Origin: Neocallimastix lanati (nom. inval.)
Lineage: Eukaryota; Neocallimastigomycota; Neocallimastigomycetes; Neocallimastigales; Neocallimastigaceae
Assembly (NCBI GenBank): GCA_016946835.1
Contig: JACVTC010000065.1
Coordinates: 857,501-912,500, forward strand
Direction of reading: 5' to 3'
DNA: 55,000 nucleotides
Shown: piece after piece, positions 1 through 14,634 of the stretch
How the letters are laid out: each line of letters begins with the position of its first letter
How positions within the stretch are numbered: the first letter of the stretch is position 1
Made by a program: the position numbers and the translations under genes
Notes under the pieces: model-generated
What the model was told of the DNA's origin: nothing
The model's input: only the letters and a program-made list of their open reading frames with translations
The model's database searches: none

Positions 1-535
1 AGGATAACTGTACTCATACCATATTAATATTATTAACAGATTATTCTATATAATAATAATTATATAATTAATATGACTATAATAGTAAATTTTAAAGTTT
101 ATTTAAAAGCAATAATATTATTTCTATTTTTTATAATTTTAGAAATAATTATAATATAAAAATTTATAATAATAATAATAATAGTAAAAAAAAAAAAAAA
201 AATCGAATAATAGTTATTTCTTATTTCATGTTTATTATTATTGATAATAATGATAATTATTCAATACCTTAACAATGAAAATATATAAACTGATAATATA
301 AAGCATATTATATATAATTAGTATTAATCAATAATAATAAAATACGTTAATAAACCATATAAGTCTTTTCCACTTTTAGTTTGTAGATAAAATAATAATA
401 AAAAAAAATGTATTCATTCGATTGTAGCAAACACACAATACAAGAAATATATATGGATTTATTAATATTATTTAACTATTATATGTAACTATTATATATA
501 AACATAATAATAATATATTTTTATTATTCATTATT

Positions 536-893
536 CATTATGCATTATTCATTATTTAATTATTTATTATTTATTATTTATTATTTATTATTTATTAATA
601 AATACTACTTTAATTGTTATTTATATTAATAAATACTACTTTAATTGTTATTTATTATTTATTATTTATTATTTATTAATACTCTTTTTATTTATTATTT
701 ATTTATTATTTATTTATTATTTATTATTCATTATTTATTATTTATTAATAAATACTCTTTTTATTTATTATTTATTATTTATTATTTAATTATTTATTAA
801 TAAATACTCTTTTTATTTATTATTTATTATTTATTATTTATTATTTATTATTTATTATTTATTATTTATTATTTATTATTTATTATTTATCTA
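536..893. repeat. Degenerate TTAT/TTATTTA simple-repeat tract
   Basis: About 360 bp of reiterated TTAT, TTATT and TTATTTA units, with a longer phrase containing TACTACTTTAATTG or ACTCTTTTT interspersed several times. It is a compound microsatellite with minisatellite-like higher-order copies rather than coding DNA. Confidence 0.85.
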
Positions 894-2013
894 TTATTTA
901 ATATTTTCATTTTTTTTTATTATCTATTATCTATTATCTTTTTTTATTATCTACTACTAAATTATACTTATCTATTATATTTTATTATTTATTATTAATT
1001 AATTATTTTTATAATTAAATTATTTAAAGAATTAAATTACATTTTTTTACATTTTTTAATGTATATAGGAGTGTTGACCAATCATACATCAGATAAACCC
1101 GAAATCATGTATTTATAATGAATAAAAATAAAAATTAAAAAACTCATTTTATTTAGAAAGGGATAAATCATTTAATTATTCTAAGCATATACAATTGTAT
1201 TATTAATTTAAATATTAAACCTCAAAATTTTTTTTTCCTTTCTATATTTATTATTATAATGAAACTGAAAGAAAAGAAAAAACAATAATAAAATTATTAT
1301 TAAGTGTTCGTTTTGAAAGAAGAAGAAATATGAATCTTAAAAAGAATTTCATAAAATAAGATAAAAAAATAAAAAAATTAAATATCCGAAATAAAAAAGA
1401 AAATTATTTTTTATTATTAAAATTTTTTATTATACTAATATTAAATATTTAATTGTCTTTAATTTGAGTTATTTATTTATTTTAATAATATATATCCACT
1501 TAATATAATATTAATTTATTTAATATATTCATTTATATATTTAAACAGCTTTCCAGCTATTCTTAATTTCAAAAATTTCAGAAAATTCATATAAATATAT
1601 GCACATATATTAGATTATATTGTATATAATTTATACATATATATTCAATTATATAGAGACAAATAATTATATATATATTTAATAGAATATATTATAATAT
1701 AATTTATTAAATAAATTAATATATAATATATTTATTATTTAATTATATTTTAAACTTTTATTTATTATTTAATTTTATTTTAAACTTTTAAAACTTTAAT
1801 TTCTTTCGAATTAATTAAAAATAAAGATATTAAAAATCAAATGCATATTCTAATATACATATACAAATATATTGAATAATATATAATAATATGCAATAAA
1901 ACCTATTTGAAGTTAGGTGAAATATATTAAAATATCCATATATATATTTCATGGTTGATTTATTTATTCATGAATTTAATTATTCTCCTCATATTTAAAT
2001 ATTTTCATCATCA

Positions 2014-2124
2014 CTAATAAACTTTAAATACTAATAAATTCTTATTTATAATATAAAATCTGGTTCTATCCAATGAATTGTTTGCTTTTAGATATTTGTC
2101 TTCGTGAATTTCAGCCAATGACAT
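2014..2124 (-). CDS. Very tentative 36-aa ORF in a locally less AT-rich patch
   Basis: A short minus-strand frame starts MSLAEIHEDKYLKANN and ends at a TAG. Its first 75 bases have mixed codon use (Ala, His, Glu, Asp, Arg) that stands out from the surrounding poly-A/T. It could be an isolated exon, a decayed gene fragment or chance. I do not recognise a family and see no convincing splice partner, so this is listed mainly so it is not lost. Confidence 0.12.
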   Translation of the reverse strand: MSLAEIHEDKYLKANNSLDRTRFYIINKNLLVFKVY

Positions 2125-2257
2125 TCAAATAAAAATAAGTTTAAAAAATTAAAAAAAATTTTGACAAAAAAAAGTTTTAAAATAAAAATTAAAAATATTA
2201 AAAATATTAAAAATATTAAAAATATTAAAAATAAAATTTAAAAAAAATAATAATAAT

Positions 2258-2410
2258 AAATAATAAATAATAAAAATAATAATAATAATAATAATAATAT
2301 AATAATAATAATAATAATAAATAAATAAAAAAAAAATTAATAATAATAATAAATTAATAATAATAATAATAAATAATAATAATAATAAATAATAATAATA
2401 TTAATAAAAT
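2258..2410. repeat. (AAT/TAA)n simple repeat
   Basis: Roughly 150 bp of AAT/TAA triplets interrupted by short A-runs. Similar triplets inside genes encode the poly-Asn tracts seen elsewhere in the window, but this copy lies in intergenic DNA with no surrounding reading frame. Confidence 0.8.
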
Positions 2411-3868
2411 AATTTAATTAAAATCTTTTTTTATTTTTACCTTAATAAAAAAATGTGATGAACTATATAACTCACAGAATTTGATAAATAACGTATAAAA
2501 TTTAAAAAAAAAATAATTGAAAAGAAGATGAAAATCAAAAGAATACAGATAAAAAATAAAAAAAAAAAAGAAAAAGTGAAAAAAGTAAAAAAGTTTAAAA
2601 AAAAAATTATCGGATATAAATATGTGATGTATTCTTATTTTTTTTTATTTCTAATAAATCAAAAAAGATGAAAAATATATGTGTAGAGAAAGTTAGATGA
2701 ATTCATTTATTAACTATGCAGATTAATTGTAACCAAAGAAGTTTGGATTAAACTTTGAAGAAAAAAAATATTTTTTTTTTATTGTATACTTGTTATTTAT
2801 TAAAGTTTATATGGTGTAAAATAATAATAAAAAGAAATAATGATAGTAATGATAGTAATGGTAAATGAATAAAATGAAAAGTCTTTTTAATTGAAAGGGA
2901 AAAAAAAAAAAAAAAAAAGATTAGATAATTATATTATTATTAATTATATTCAATATTCAATTTATTATTTATATTTAATCATAAATTATAAATTAATAAC
3001 ATTTTAATAATTATTAAGATTAAAAAAAAAAAAAAATAAGAGATGACAGGTTACCAATAAATTTAGTGACACTATAAAATTTTTTAATATAAAATCGGAT
3101 AATAATGAAATGAAATATGAACTATAATAAAATATAGTAAAAACAACAAAAAGCCATTTTAAGCTAAAAAATATATATATATATTTTAAAAAATAAAATA
3201 AAAAAAAAAAAAAAAGATTGACTGTTCTCTTAAAAATAAATGTGAATTGAAATTTTTAGTTTCATATCTAATCCTTTTATATATATCATTATTTTATAAT
3301 CATAAATTTAAATTTTATTTTTGGTATTAGTTAGATAAATAAGAAAGATAATAATTTTTTTTTTGTTGGAAGCATCAATACAACTTTCTTATATATAGTG
3401 ATAAATTTTTTTTATTGAGTTGTATATAATTTTATTATTATTATTAGAAGACTTATTTATATTATTATTATTATTATTATAATTAATTCATTGTTATCAA
3501 ATGGGATAACACAACAATTAACTTTATCAGCTTTATGAAATTCGTAATAGGAAAGAAAAGGAAAAAAAATTTTTTTTTTTTTAATATCTTCTAGTTTCCT
3601 TTCTGTATTATAATTAAAAAAATTCAAAATTTATAAATATATATGTAACAAAATATTTAATTAATAATTAAAATAAATAGAAGCAAAGAGTTAACTAACA
3701 GTATTATTCGTATGATTCTTAAAATGATAATTAATACATTTCCCTTATAAATAATAAATTTGTATTATAAATAATATATGATCATTATTATATAAACATT
3801 AATAATGTTCATAATATATTACTATTTTTCTTTTATTTAATCTCTCTAATATTCTCAAATATAAATTC

Positions 3869-3903
<35 letters not shown>

Positions 3904-6577
3904 CCACCACCTCAAACCTTAAATAATATAATAAAATTAAATATAAAAATAAATATATCAAACTTCTTTATAAATTTATTTATTTTATTCATTTATATTT
4001 ATATAATTATATCAATTAATTAAATATTTAATATTCATTTATTTATATAATTAATATATTGTCAATAGTTTTCATGAATATATTTCCAATATAATGCATA
4101 TTAATATAAAAAAAAAATGGAATGATTATTCAATAAGCATTAAATTCCATTCCTTAAAAAATTAATATCCAAATTTTAATTATTAGTAAAATATATATAT
4201 ATATATATTATTAACATGATAACTTATGATAATTTGTACAATAATAATCAATTATTCTAATTAATAACTGATAATAAATAAATAAATAATTATTTTTAAT
4301 AATATGGAATGATTATATCTTAATATACTTAATAATAGATGTAACATTTTATTATAAAGATCATCATTACCATCAATTTCAGTACCCAGAGATTATTACT
4401 AATTTCATTAATATCTTTTTGAAATAATAATAATAATGTAAAATCTAGAAGTTTATGGCTAATATAATGAAATAATAATAAAATATATTTAAATTTATTA
4501 TAAAATACTACGAATAAATAACTCAAACATTTTAAAAATAAATATGAAAAGTATTTATGAGTAGAATAAAAAATATTAAATAAAAAATTAACTATGCAAT
4601 ATTTTTTATATAATATTAAAGTATTTCCTATTATTAAATTATATCATCTTATATCTTATATATATATTAATATATTATATATATTGTAAATATTATAAAT
4701 GTACACAAAATAAAAGTTTTTAAGCTTTTAATTCTTAATGAAAGTTATCCCTCATTATACTTAAAATTATATTTTATTTAAATTATTCTTTTTGAGATTA
4801 TGCTTCTATTTCATAATTAATCTTAAAGTAGATAATGAACCTTTTTTTTTTATTGCTATATTATAAACCTTTTTTTCTATTTCTTTTTCTATTATTGATA
4901 TAATTTTATATTATTATTAAGATTTTAGAATAACAACAATTTTTTTTTTTTTTTTTATTTTAAACAATGGATTAGGGTTTAATTAAGGAATTAACATGTA
5001 TTCTAGTTTGTATTTTATTATATTTTATTTATTATTAAAAATAAATTAATAAAAAAAAAAAAAACTTTTTAAAAATAATATATTATTAATAACTAGTAAT
5101 AATTATTATTTATTAGAGTTATATATTATTAATTATTAATAATCCTTATTTTATTATTAATTATAATATTATTAATAATAGTTTCGTAATTATTATTTAT
5201 TAATAATTAATTAATAATTTATTATTACTAATTAATATTTTTAATATTTTTAATATTTTATAGTATAATAAAAAATAAAAAAATCACTATATTTTAAAAA
5301 AAAAAAATTTAAATTTTTATTTATTATTACGAATTTTATTACTTTTTTTTTTTTTGATAGGATCAAAATTCATCATTTTAAATTATTCAATACAAATACT
5401 ATTTAATCATATATTACCTATATATTAAATTAAATAAATTTTATATTAATTTTTTTTATTTTTAATATTTTTAATATTTTTATATAAATAAGAAAAAACT
5501 TCTTTTAAAATATTTTTTTAATTCTTTTTTTAAATTTTAAAAACTATATTTATAACTGATAATAAAGAAGAATAAAATAATTAGAGTTATAGCTAATATT
5601 AAATAAAAATAAAATTTAATATTATAGGATAAATAATAATAATAAATATTAAATATATAATATTTGTATATTAAGTAAAAAAATTATTTTTTATCAGTTT
5701 ATTATTTATTAATTATTAAATATAAATATTATTTTTTTATTTAAAATTTATATTTTTTTTATTAAAAAAATTTTTTTATAAAAAATTTTTTGATTATTAT
5801 GTTTTTTTTTTTTTTAATATAAAAAAAAAAATCATATAAAATTTTAATAGATAAAATACAGAAAACCAAAATTACAATATTTAAAAATTTTAATTATTTA
5901 GCAGTAAATTAGTTCGAATTAAAAGCGAATAGAAAAAAAGTTTTCAAAAAAAAAAAAAAAAAGAAAAGTAATCCATGAGTATCATGTTTTATTACAAATA
6001 AAATAAATTCAAAGTAAAACAGGGCTTCATATAAATTAAATCAAATTTTGTTATTTAAATTTTTAAATATAAACTTTTATAGTTGTTTGTAATGTTCAGT
6101 AATATTCACATTTTTTAATTTAATATATAAATATTTTAATCGTTACTGTATAAACACTTAAACCATTATAAATAATAAATAAAAGATTTTTTTTTTCAAA
6201 ACCTTTCTTTATATAAATTTAAAATAAATTTCATTATTAAAATTATAGTTTATAATAATACGCCACAAATAATAGTACTCCAATTTCTTATATAATGTTT
6301 ATTACATTCGATTTTGATTATTAATATAATATACCAATATAAAAAAAAAATATTAATAATTTAAAAAACTAAATTATAAAAAACTTTCAATATGAAGTAA
6401 TATATATAAATACACATATAAAATTATATTAATATAAAGAGTTTAAAGCATAATAAAAAACAATAATTTTAGTCTTTTTTTTTAGAGTCGTCATATTGTT
6501 ATTAATCATATTAAAAGTTGAAATATAAATAAAAATAATTTTTTTTCTTGGATATCTATTTAAATATAAATATTATA

Positions 6578-7244
6578 ATGTCATCAATACCGATTTTACC
6601 AACCTATTCTTCTGTAGTGTTTCGTCAAAATGAAACAACAAAAACTCAATATGTTTCAAAACCTTTTAAATGCATGACTTGTCTAAGGTCATTTAGAAGA
6701 ATGGAACATTTAAATCGTCATATATTAAGTAAATATTTATTTAAAAAATAAACAATTTAAAATAAAATAATTTAAAATAAAAAAAAAAAAATTAATGATT
6801 TATTCAAATGAAATTTAAATTGTAAGTATTTGATTGTAAGTAATATTTGATATTAATTTTATTATAATTATAATTTTAAATAGCACATACAGGAGAACGT
6901 CCTTTTAAATGTGAAGTTGAAGGTTGTGGACGATGTTTTTCAAGGTTAGTATACCAATTTATATTTATATAAATTTTTAAAAATTTAGAAAAAATAATAT
7001 AGATTAATTATATATATAGAATTTAAATTTCAAACAATATAAATTTATTTATTATTTTTTTGTAAAACAAAAAAATAATAAATAATTACAAATTAAAAGA
7101 TTTATTCTAAAGGAAAATCATTTATCTATTCATGTACTTTAGAATATATATATTTTTTTCAATTAAATATTAATGAGATTTGAAATTTCAATTCATCAAA
7201 AAATTAGTTATCTGTTTAAATAAATTTTTAAAATAAAATTTCTT

Positions 7245-7276
<32 letters not shown>

Positions 7277-10200
7277 CGGTTCTAATGGAAATCTTCTTTT
7301 TATTATTTTTTCTGGATATATTATTTATTATTGTTCATATAATTATTTAAATATAATATATTATAAAAAATATATTTATATAGACAAGACACTTTATTAC
7401 GACACTTAAAAGTTCATGACAAATCACGCGATAAAAAAAAGAAACAGAAACAGACAAAGAAAACTCAAAAGAAAAAAACTAAAAATTCAGTAAAAAGAAA
7501 ATCAGTACAGGAAGATAATATAGAAGAAAATAATAAGAAACAAAAATTTGATTCAATAAATATATCATCTTCATCAAAAGAATCTAATTTAAATTTATCA
7601 ACGGAAGTCTTATCAAAGAATGGTAGTATCAATTCAAAAATTGAGAATAATGAGAAGGATTATAGTAAATCCACATTTGGAAGTAATACTGAAATATTTT
7701 CTGAACCTAAAGATACATTAAATGCAGAGGGAAATAATAATAATAATAATATAAATACTAATTATGATTCCAACTTTAATTCATTGAATTCGGATTCAAA
7801 TTCTTCTTCTTCCTGTGTAAAAAATAAACCTATATCTGTATCAAATATTGATGAAGCAATGAAACTGTTTAATCTTTCTTCTTCTCCATCACAATCTTCT
7901 AATTCAATATTTAATACCTATGAAGAACAATCCATATTATCAAATCGTTATAATAATAAATTAAATTATGAAACTACTAGTAATATGGATAATACCATAA
8001 ATACCTCCAAACAAAGTAGAAGAGATTTTTCTTATGATACTAGTAATCATAATTCGATGATACCTTCGGAGAACCGTCCAATTTTTGAACGTATTCAGGA
8101 TTCAAATGAATATACGCAGGACTTGGAGGGTCTTGGTGAATTTAATCTTGAAGATTTTAATCTTCAACCACAAAATAAATTATCAACTTCATCGGCGAAA
8201 GATCTTAATAATTATACTATATTAAATGATTCGTTGATGATGGATATGAATATTCAACATGCTTCATCATCCAAAAATTCAGTAACTATTAATTCTCCCA
8301 ACAATAATTATAATAAAAGTTTTGCTTCGAAAACTAATCCTTTATTACTATCTTCTTCATTAAATCCTTCATCATCTTCACTTCTAGTTGATTCAGCTAT
8401 TTCAAAGCAATATAATTCCAATTTAAATTCCAATTCCAATTCTAATTCAAATATAAATACAAATACAGATATAAATACAAATTCCAATTCCAATACCAAT
8501 ACCAATACCAATACCAATTTAGATTCTTCTCTTTCTTTAACCATACCATTAGAAGTTAGTCCTCGTAAACGTAGGATCAATAATTTCTATTCATCTATGA
8601 CAATGCCTCAAGATGATTCTAAAGGTATTATTCATGAAAAGAAGTCCTACACTGAAAAATCTTCAATAACGATTCCTACTAATTTTAAAACTGATGAAAA
8701 TAATATGTTGGGTTCATTGAATCTTCCTTTAGGTAACTATAGAGCAAATTATTCTTCAGTTTTATCAAATAATTCTAACCCTTCAAGTCTTTTAGCCGTT
8801 CAAGGAGTTGGAATGGAAGAAAAAGGAAAATTAAATAATTTATATTTAATGGAAGACGAAAGAAAATCAAATAATATTTATCGTAGTACACCAATAACAT
8901 TGGAATTGCCGTCTTCTTCAAGTCCAAATTATAATTCATATGTAGCAACAGATGTTGAAATAGAGTCAAAGATAAAAATAACGGAGAATGTTACCAATTC
9001 CATAGTACAACAGCAACAACAAAAATCACCAAATGAAAATGAAACTTCCAATATTATAAATACAACAAATACGGAAACTACTTCTAATATACCATTAAAA
9101 CCATTAGTAACTTCATCTAAAAATGAAGAAATTACAGATCTTCAATCTTCAGTATCAAGTAATTATTTAACGCCACCACTTTCACCTTCCTTACCAACAT
9201 CTACCTTTATTGAATGTCAAGAAAAGACCTATCAACGAACAAAAATATATCCTTGTGGCTTGGATACCCCATGTGTTGATAATTGCAATTGTAATGAATG
9301 TATAGCGACAATGACTCTCCCAAGCCTTATTAATCGTTATACGGAAACCATTAAGGAGGAAGATAGAAATGATTTTGCTTCTACTTCTCTGGCTTCTCCA
9401 TCAGTTTCATTAATGGATGCCTCATTTAATACGATGAATATTCCTACTAATTCTGCTAATGATTCAAAAATTGGTGTAGATGTCATGACATCATCATCTT
9501 CTCCATTGAATGAAACAAATGAAGATACCTGTCATTGTGAACATTGTCGAAATTCCAATGATGGCTATTCTCAATCGCAAAATATAGAACAAGGTAATCT
9601 TGACCGTATTAATGATCATAATCAACATGACTATAATAATGATTCTGATCATGATCATGATCATGATCATGATCATGATATTCATTGTCAATGTCATCGA
9701 GAAGAAAATCAGGAACTAGTTGAGGGTGTAAGTCGAAGTCTAGCTAATGAAGAAGAAATTCAAGTTAATAACAATAATAGTATGGATGAGCAAGTGAACT
9801 ATAAAGAAGGAGATGTTATTATTGAGGTGGGTTGTTCTAATGTTAATTGTCCAAATATGAATTGCCCTAAAAAATTCTTCAGACCCATTGCTTCAGTCAG
9901 TGGTGGTAAAATTTGTAGTACAAGTGAAGCAATGGATATGCTGAATGAAGCTCCCTGTAGTAACTATAATCCTCTCTATCATTTAATTGCTGCTGCAGAA
10001 TTAGCTACTAAAAGAATAAATAAACGATGTACAAATTCTGAAGAAAATCAAGATGGTGATGAAAATAATGAATGTTCTCATTGTCAATCTTGTCAGTGCA
10101 CTCATGATGTGAATGACATTGTTGATAAAGAAGAAAATACTCAATCTCATTCCACTAGTAGTTATAAAAATTATTCTCCTGATATTGAGAATTGTCATCT

Positions 10201-10373
10201 AGCTTTATCTACGACATCCCCATCAGAAATAGAAGCATTGGATGCTTCTGATCGTCATTCTAACTTTAAGAATTATCGTAGTATTAAGGCAAAGATAGGC
10301 TCACATCATCATACTAAGAGTCATCTTAATAATAATGAAAATACTATCTCTGTCACCGAAACCAGTCAATATC

Positions 10374-10440
<67 letters not shown>

Positions 10441-11185
10441 AATGGCAGCAGTTGTAACGACCTCTATCAATTCTAATTCGATAAAAACTAAAGATATTAA
10501 CATGATGAAGGATAATATCATATTAACGACGACTACTTCAACCACATCATCTCTATCTAAACAAAAGAATAGCGAGGAAAAAAATCATCTCTATGGAAGA
10601 ATATATATTCGTCAAGATTATAATGATTCTCCATCCGTAACTTCAGCGGCTTCTTATGCAGGTATAAATTATACGAAATTATTGGCAAATCAAATGAAAT
10701 TAAAAGCAGAAAGTAATAAAAAGAATATTCAGAATTATGAAATTTTTAAAAATGAATTGGTATCTACGCCATCGTCTATATTATCTACTTCATCTGCAGC
10801 TTTGAATCCAATAGCCAGTGATATACAGAAAAGAATTTCTACTACTTCATCATCATCATACTCTTCTACACTTAATTCCAATACCAATATCTTTAAGAAT
10901 AATAAGCTTTCATGGGTGCCTGCTCCAATTCAAAGTCAATTAGAACCAAATATAAATCCATTTATTTTGAAGAGTAATCTATATGGTAATGTGAACTTTT
11001 CCTCTCTTCGTAAAGATAAGAGTTTAACTGAAAAATTAATAGAAAATTCAGATCGAGCCGTAGATTCTTGTCAAGTAAACATTTTAGATAAAGAGGAAGC
11101 AATTAAGCAAGCGATACGATGTTCTAATTGTCCACATAGTGATCGATGTTACAAAAGAATTCGTATAGAACAACTTTTGAATTAG
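6578..11185 (+). CDS. Msn2-like C2H2 zinc-finger transcription factor with Cys/His-rich clusters (3 exons)
   Basis: The proposed exons are 6578-6728, 6884-6944 and 7384-11185, giving about 1337 residues. The introns (155 and 439 nt) start GTAAAT and GTTAGT and end TAG, and the split codons restore two C2H2 fingers. Finger 1 is C32-x2-C35-x12-H48-x3-H52; finger 2 is C60-x4-C65-x12-H78-x3-H82, with HTGERPFKC between them. Helix contact residues are R/E/H/R and R/D/T/R at -1/2/3/6; the first set is that of yeast Msn2, so recognition of a GGGG-type element in the nucleus is plausible. A basic KKRK-rich stretch follows and may be the nuclear localisation signal. The rest is Ser/Asn-rich and disordered, with poly-Asn near 10378-10438, a DHDHDH run and at least six Cys clusters up to the C-terminus. 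ATG at 6578 is the first in frame; only a TTG lies upstream. The target genes are unknown. Confidence 0.88.
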
Positions 11186-12360
11186 AAAAAAAGGATTATT
11201 TTAATGATCCTTTATTCGTAGTAATATAGTTTTAAAAAAAATTTTTTTTTTCTTTTTTTAAAATAAATATATAAATATATTTATATAAATATCTATTTAA
11301 AAATATATTATAAAATATATATAAATGTATTTTTTTTTTATTTTCTATTATGGGTGATTTAATTTTAATTTTAATTTTTTATTTTTTTTTTTAATTTATT
11401 TATTTACTAATCAATATATCATAATATTATAATATCATAATATACAATTTTCATCATTTTTTTTTTTTTTTCAAGGGCTAATTTAGATAAATCTTTAACC
11501 TTTTATAGATAAAAATAAACATTTTTACAAGCAAAAAATATATTAAATAATATTAAGAGAATATTTATAAAATTATATAAATATTTATTAAATTTTTTTA
11601 ATTAGAATAATTTATTTTTTTTTTATATATAATCTATAATTTTTATTTTATTTTATTTAATATTTATATAAATTATTTTTTTTTAATAAAATTTTTTAAC
11701 TATTAATCAATATTAGCATTAAATACCAACACCTTTTTTTTTTTTTTTTATTTTATATTTTATATTTACTACATTTAAAATAAAAATTATTTTTCCTTAG
11801 AAAAAATCGATCCTTATTATTTATTTATTTATAGCTATAAATATATTATATGTATGCATAAAGTATATAAATATATATTTATTTTTATATTTTTGAACCG
11901 AATTTAAAATATATATATATATATTAGTTTTAATCATAATCATCATAATAATCATCATAATAATAAATTATAAAAAAATAAAAAAAAAAAAAAAAAAATA
12001 CATATATATAAAAATAATATTAACCATTAGGTTTATTTAATAATTTTTTTTTATTCTTTATTTTATTTTATTTTATTTTATTTTATATATATATATATTT
12101 ATATATATATAAAAGGTATAATTTAATTTTAAATTTAGAAGTGAATGTCATTACTTTTTTTTTTTTTTTTTTTTTTTATTATTATAAAGTGAAAAATAAG
12201 AGAAGAGATATTTATATATATATAATAAAATTTATGGTTGGGGGATAGAATTTTAATAGTTTATTTGAAAATTTGTATTTTGGAAACTATTAATGATGAT
12301 GAAAGATGATGAAAAAAAAAAGTAAAAAATAAAAAAAAAAAAAAAAAAAAAGTAAATGAT

Positions 12361-12405
<45 letters not shown>

Positions 12406-12623
12406 AAAAAAAGAAAATAAATAATATAAAAAAAATAAAAAACCAAATAATCCATAGACAATATTATTTTTTTTTATTTAATTTTTTTTTATGTATTTGT
12501 TTATTTTTTGTATTATTAATATATATATATATTTTTTTTTTAATTTCTTATTTTATTTCATTTTATTATTATTATTATTATTATTATTATCTGTTATAAT
12601 TCTTTCATTTTCTTTATTATTAT
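11186..12623. other. Convergent intergenic region between the zinc-finger and RING genes
   Basis: This is the shared 3' flank of two convergent genes. It contains only A/T homopolymers, TATATA runs and AAAAT repeats (about 12355-12420), and presumably both 3' UTRs and poly(A) sites. Frames of 60 or so residues here are low-complexity Phe/Ile/Leu/Tyr and are not supported. Confidence 0.7.
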
Positions 12624-13407
12624 TTATCCATAGAATGGATCCCATTCTTCTTCACTATCCTCCTGTGGGAAAAGTTTAGCTTTTCTCTTCTTTTCATACT
12701 CTGGATCATCGGTCTCGTATTCTGAACGACAGATAGGACAAGTATTATGCTTTACATATATAAGGAAAAATATTTATAAAATATATAAATATATATATAT
12801 ATAGTATAAAAAAAAAAAAAATAAAAGAAAAAAATTATAAAAAAATAACATATATATATATATAATCATATATATAATGTAATTTTTTTATATGTAAATA
12901 TATATTTATAATTTTATGATATTAAAATATGTTATAAAAAAAAAAAAAAAAAAAGAGTATTAGTACAATTTATTTATATATATATATAGTAGTAATAATA
13001 ACTATATATATATACATACCAATTTAAGCCATGGAACAATACATGGAGCTATGAAAAATCAACCATATATATAATAGTAATAATAATGAAAAAAAAATAA
13101 TATAATAATCATATATATATACATATAATATGAAGTAAGGTATATATATATATATATATATTTTTTTTTATTAGTTCAAATAAAATAATTTATGTTTTTA
13201 ATAGATATGATATAATATATATATATTTTACTATTTACTATTTATTTTTTATTTTTATTTTGTTATTATTTTTTTTTATTTTATTTTATATATATATATA
13301 TATTTTTTTTAATAATAGATAGTTTACCATGGAAGTAATGGAAACAAGGTAATTTATAAACTTTTTCTTTGTCTTTAAAATTTTCAACACAAATGGAACA
13401 AGTGTTT

Positions 13408-13441
<34 letters not shown>

Positions 13442-14142
13442 GAAATTTCATAAAATATATATATATATATATATAATTATTATTATTTTAAAAATATATA
13501 TAAGAATTAATCAAAATTAATTAATAATAGAATTTAATATATAACAATAAATTTATGATAGTTTTTTTTTTCTTTGATAGTTCATGTATGAATTATGAAT
13601 ACCTTTTATTTTATCGGTAATTTTAACCGTTGGTAAATTTGAAATAAATCTTTTTGAAGCGGGTGGATTACCTTTAGCACTAAAATATTATTAAGTATTA
13701 AGTATTATTATTAAATTCGTTATTATAATAATTATTTATTTTAATATAAAGTCATTTTTATTTTTATTTTTGTATCGCATACAACATAGTTTAAAATGTT
13801 ATAAATATGTTGTATATAATATTTATCTATTTATTATTATTATTGATATTATTATTATTATTATTATTATTACTATTATTTTCTTATTTACTTTGAATAA
13901 GCTTCATCTAAAAGTTGTGTTACCAAGTTATCTAAAATACTTTGTTGTTGTGCATTTTCCCTTATTCTGTTATTATCTCTTAGGGCTTCAAAAACACTCG
14001 CTAAGGATACTGCATTTTGTGTAAAGTCATAGGCTGCCTCTGTTGGAGCTTCCTCTTCATATTGATAGTTTAAAAAGAAATCAGTATCCGGATTACTGAA
14101 TTTTTCTTTTCTTTTTTTGGGTTCACTTATATTATGATCATC

Positions 14143-14175
<33 letters not shown>

Positions 14176-14602
14176 TTTTTTTTTTTTTTTTTGAAATGCA
14201 TATTTGACATAAATAAAGGTTTATTATTATTATTATTATTATTATTTATTTATTTATTTGGAAAAAGATATTGATAATATATATATATATTTAATATTAT
14301 AGTAATCGTTAATTAGGTAATATAATAATATTTTTTTATATATATTTAATATTATTTTTTTATTATTTTTTTATTATTAATTTTTTTTTAAATGTTTTTC
14401 ACAGAAGTTTTTATTCATTATTATTATTATTATTGAATTTATATATATATATAAATTTATATAATAATATTTAAAATTACAAATATTTAAAATAAATAAA
14501 TATATTAAATAAAAATTAGAAAATTTCTAATTTCGAAATTTGAATTGACATTTGAAATTAAAATTTATATAAGGGACGTAATTATTATTTAAAATTTAAT
14601 AC

Positions 14603-14634
<32 letters not shown>

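Larger units (their letters stand above)
1..6547. other. AT-rich intergenic region without a supported gene
   Basis: This stretch is almost entirely A+T with many homopolymer runs (for example T-runs near 3872-3899 and 4940-4957) and simple repeats. The possible reading frames are short, rich in Ile/Leu/Phe/Tyr/Lys/Asn and lack recognisable motifs, so none is called except one very tentative short ORF. The last few hundred bases presumably contain the promoter and 5' UTR of the zinc-finger gene starting at 6578, but no element there is distinctive enough to name. Confidence 0.7.

Noticed and set aside
4329-4526. 65-residue minus-strand frame
   Set aside because: Low-complexity Leu/Ile/Phe/Tyr composition typical of random AT-rich DNA; no motif, no supporting context.
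4975-4985. TTAGGG as telomere sequence
   Set aside because: Only a single occurrence inside TTAGGGTTTAA; no tandem array.
8308-8580. 90-residue minus-strand frame rich in Leu/Val/Glu
   Set aside because: Antisense shadow of the Asn/Ser-rich repeats of the zinc-finger gene.
13770-14024. 84-residue plus-strand frame
   Set aside because: It lies antisense across intron 2 and exon 2 of the RING gene, whose exons give a coherent conserved protein on the other strand.
14142-14210. Alternative RING-protein start at the ATG at 14210 reading MSNMHF and poly-Lys/Asn
   Set aside because: That ATG is out of frame with the downstream exon; the 16-nt exon at 14673-14658 restores the frame and gives the RNF181-like MASYFD start.
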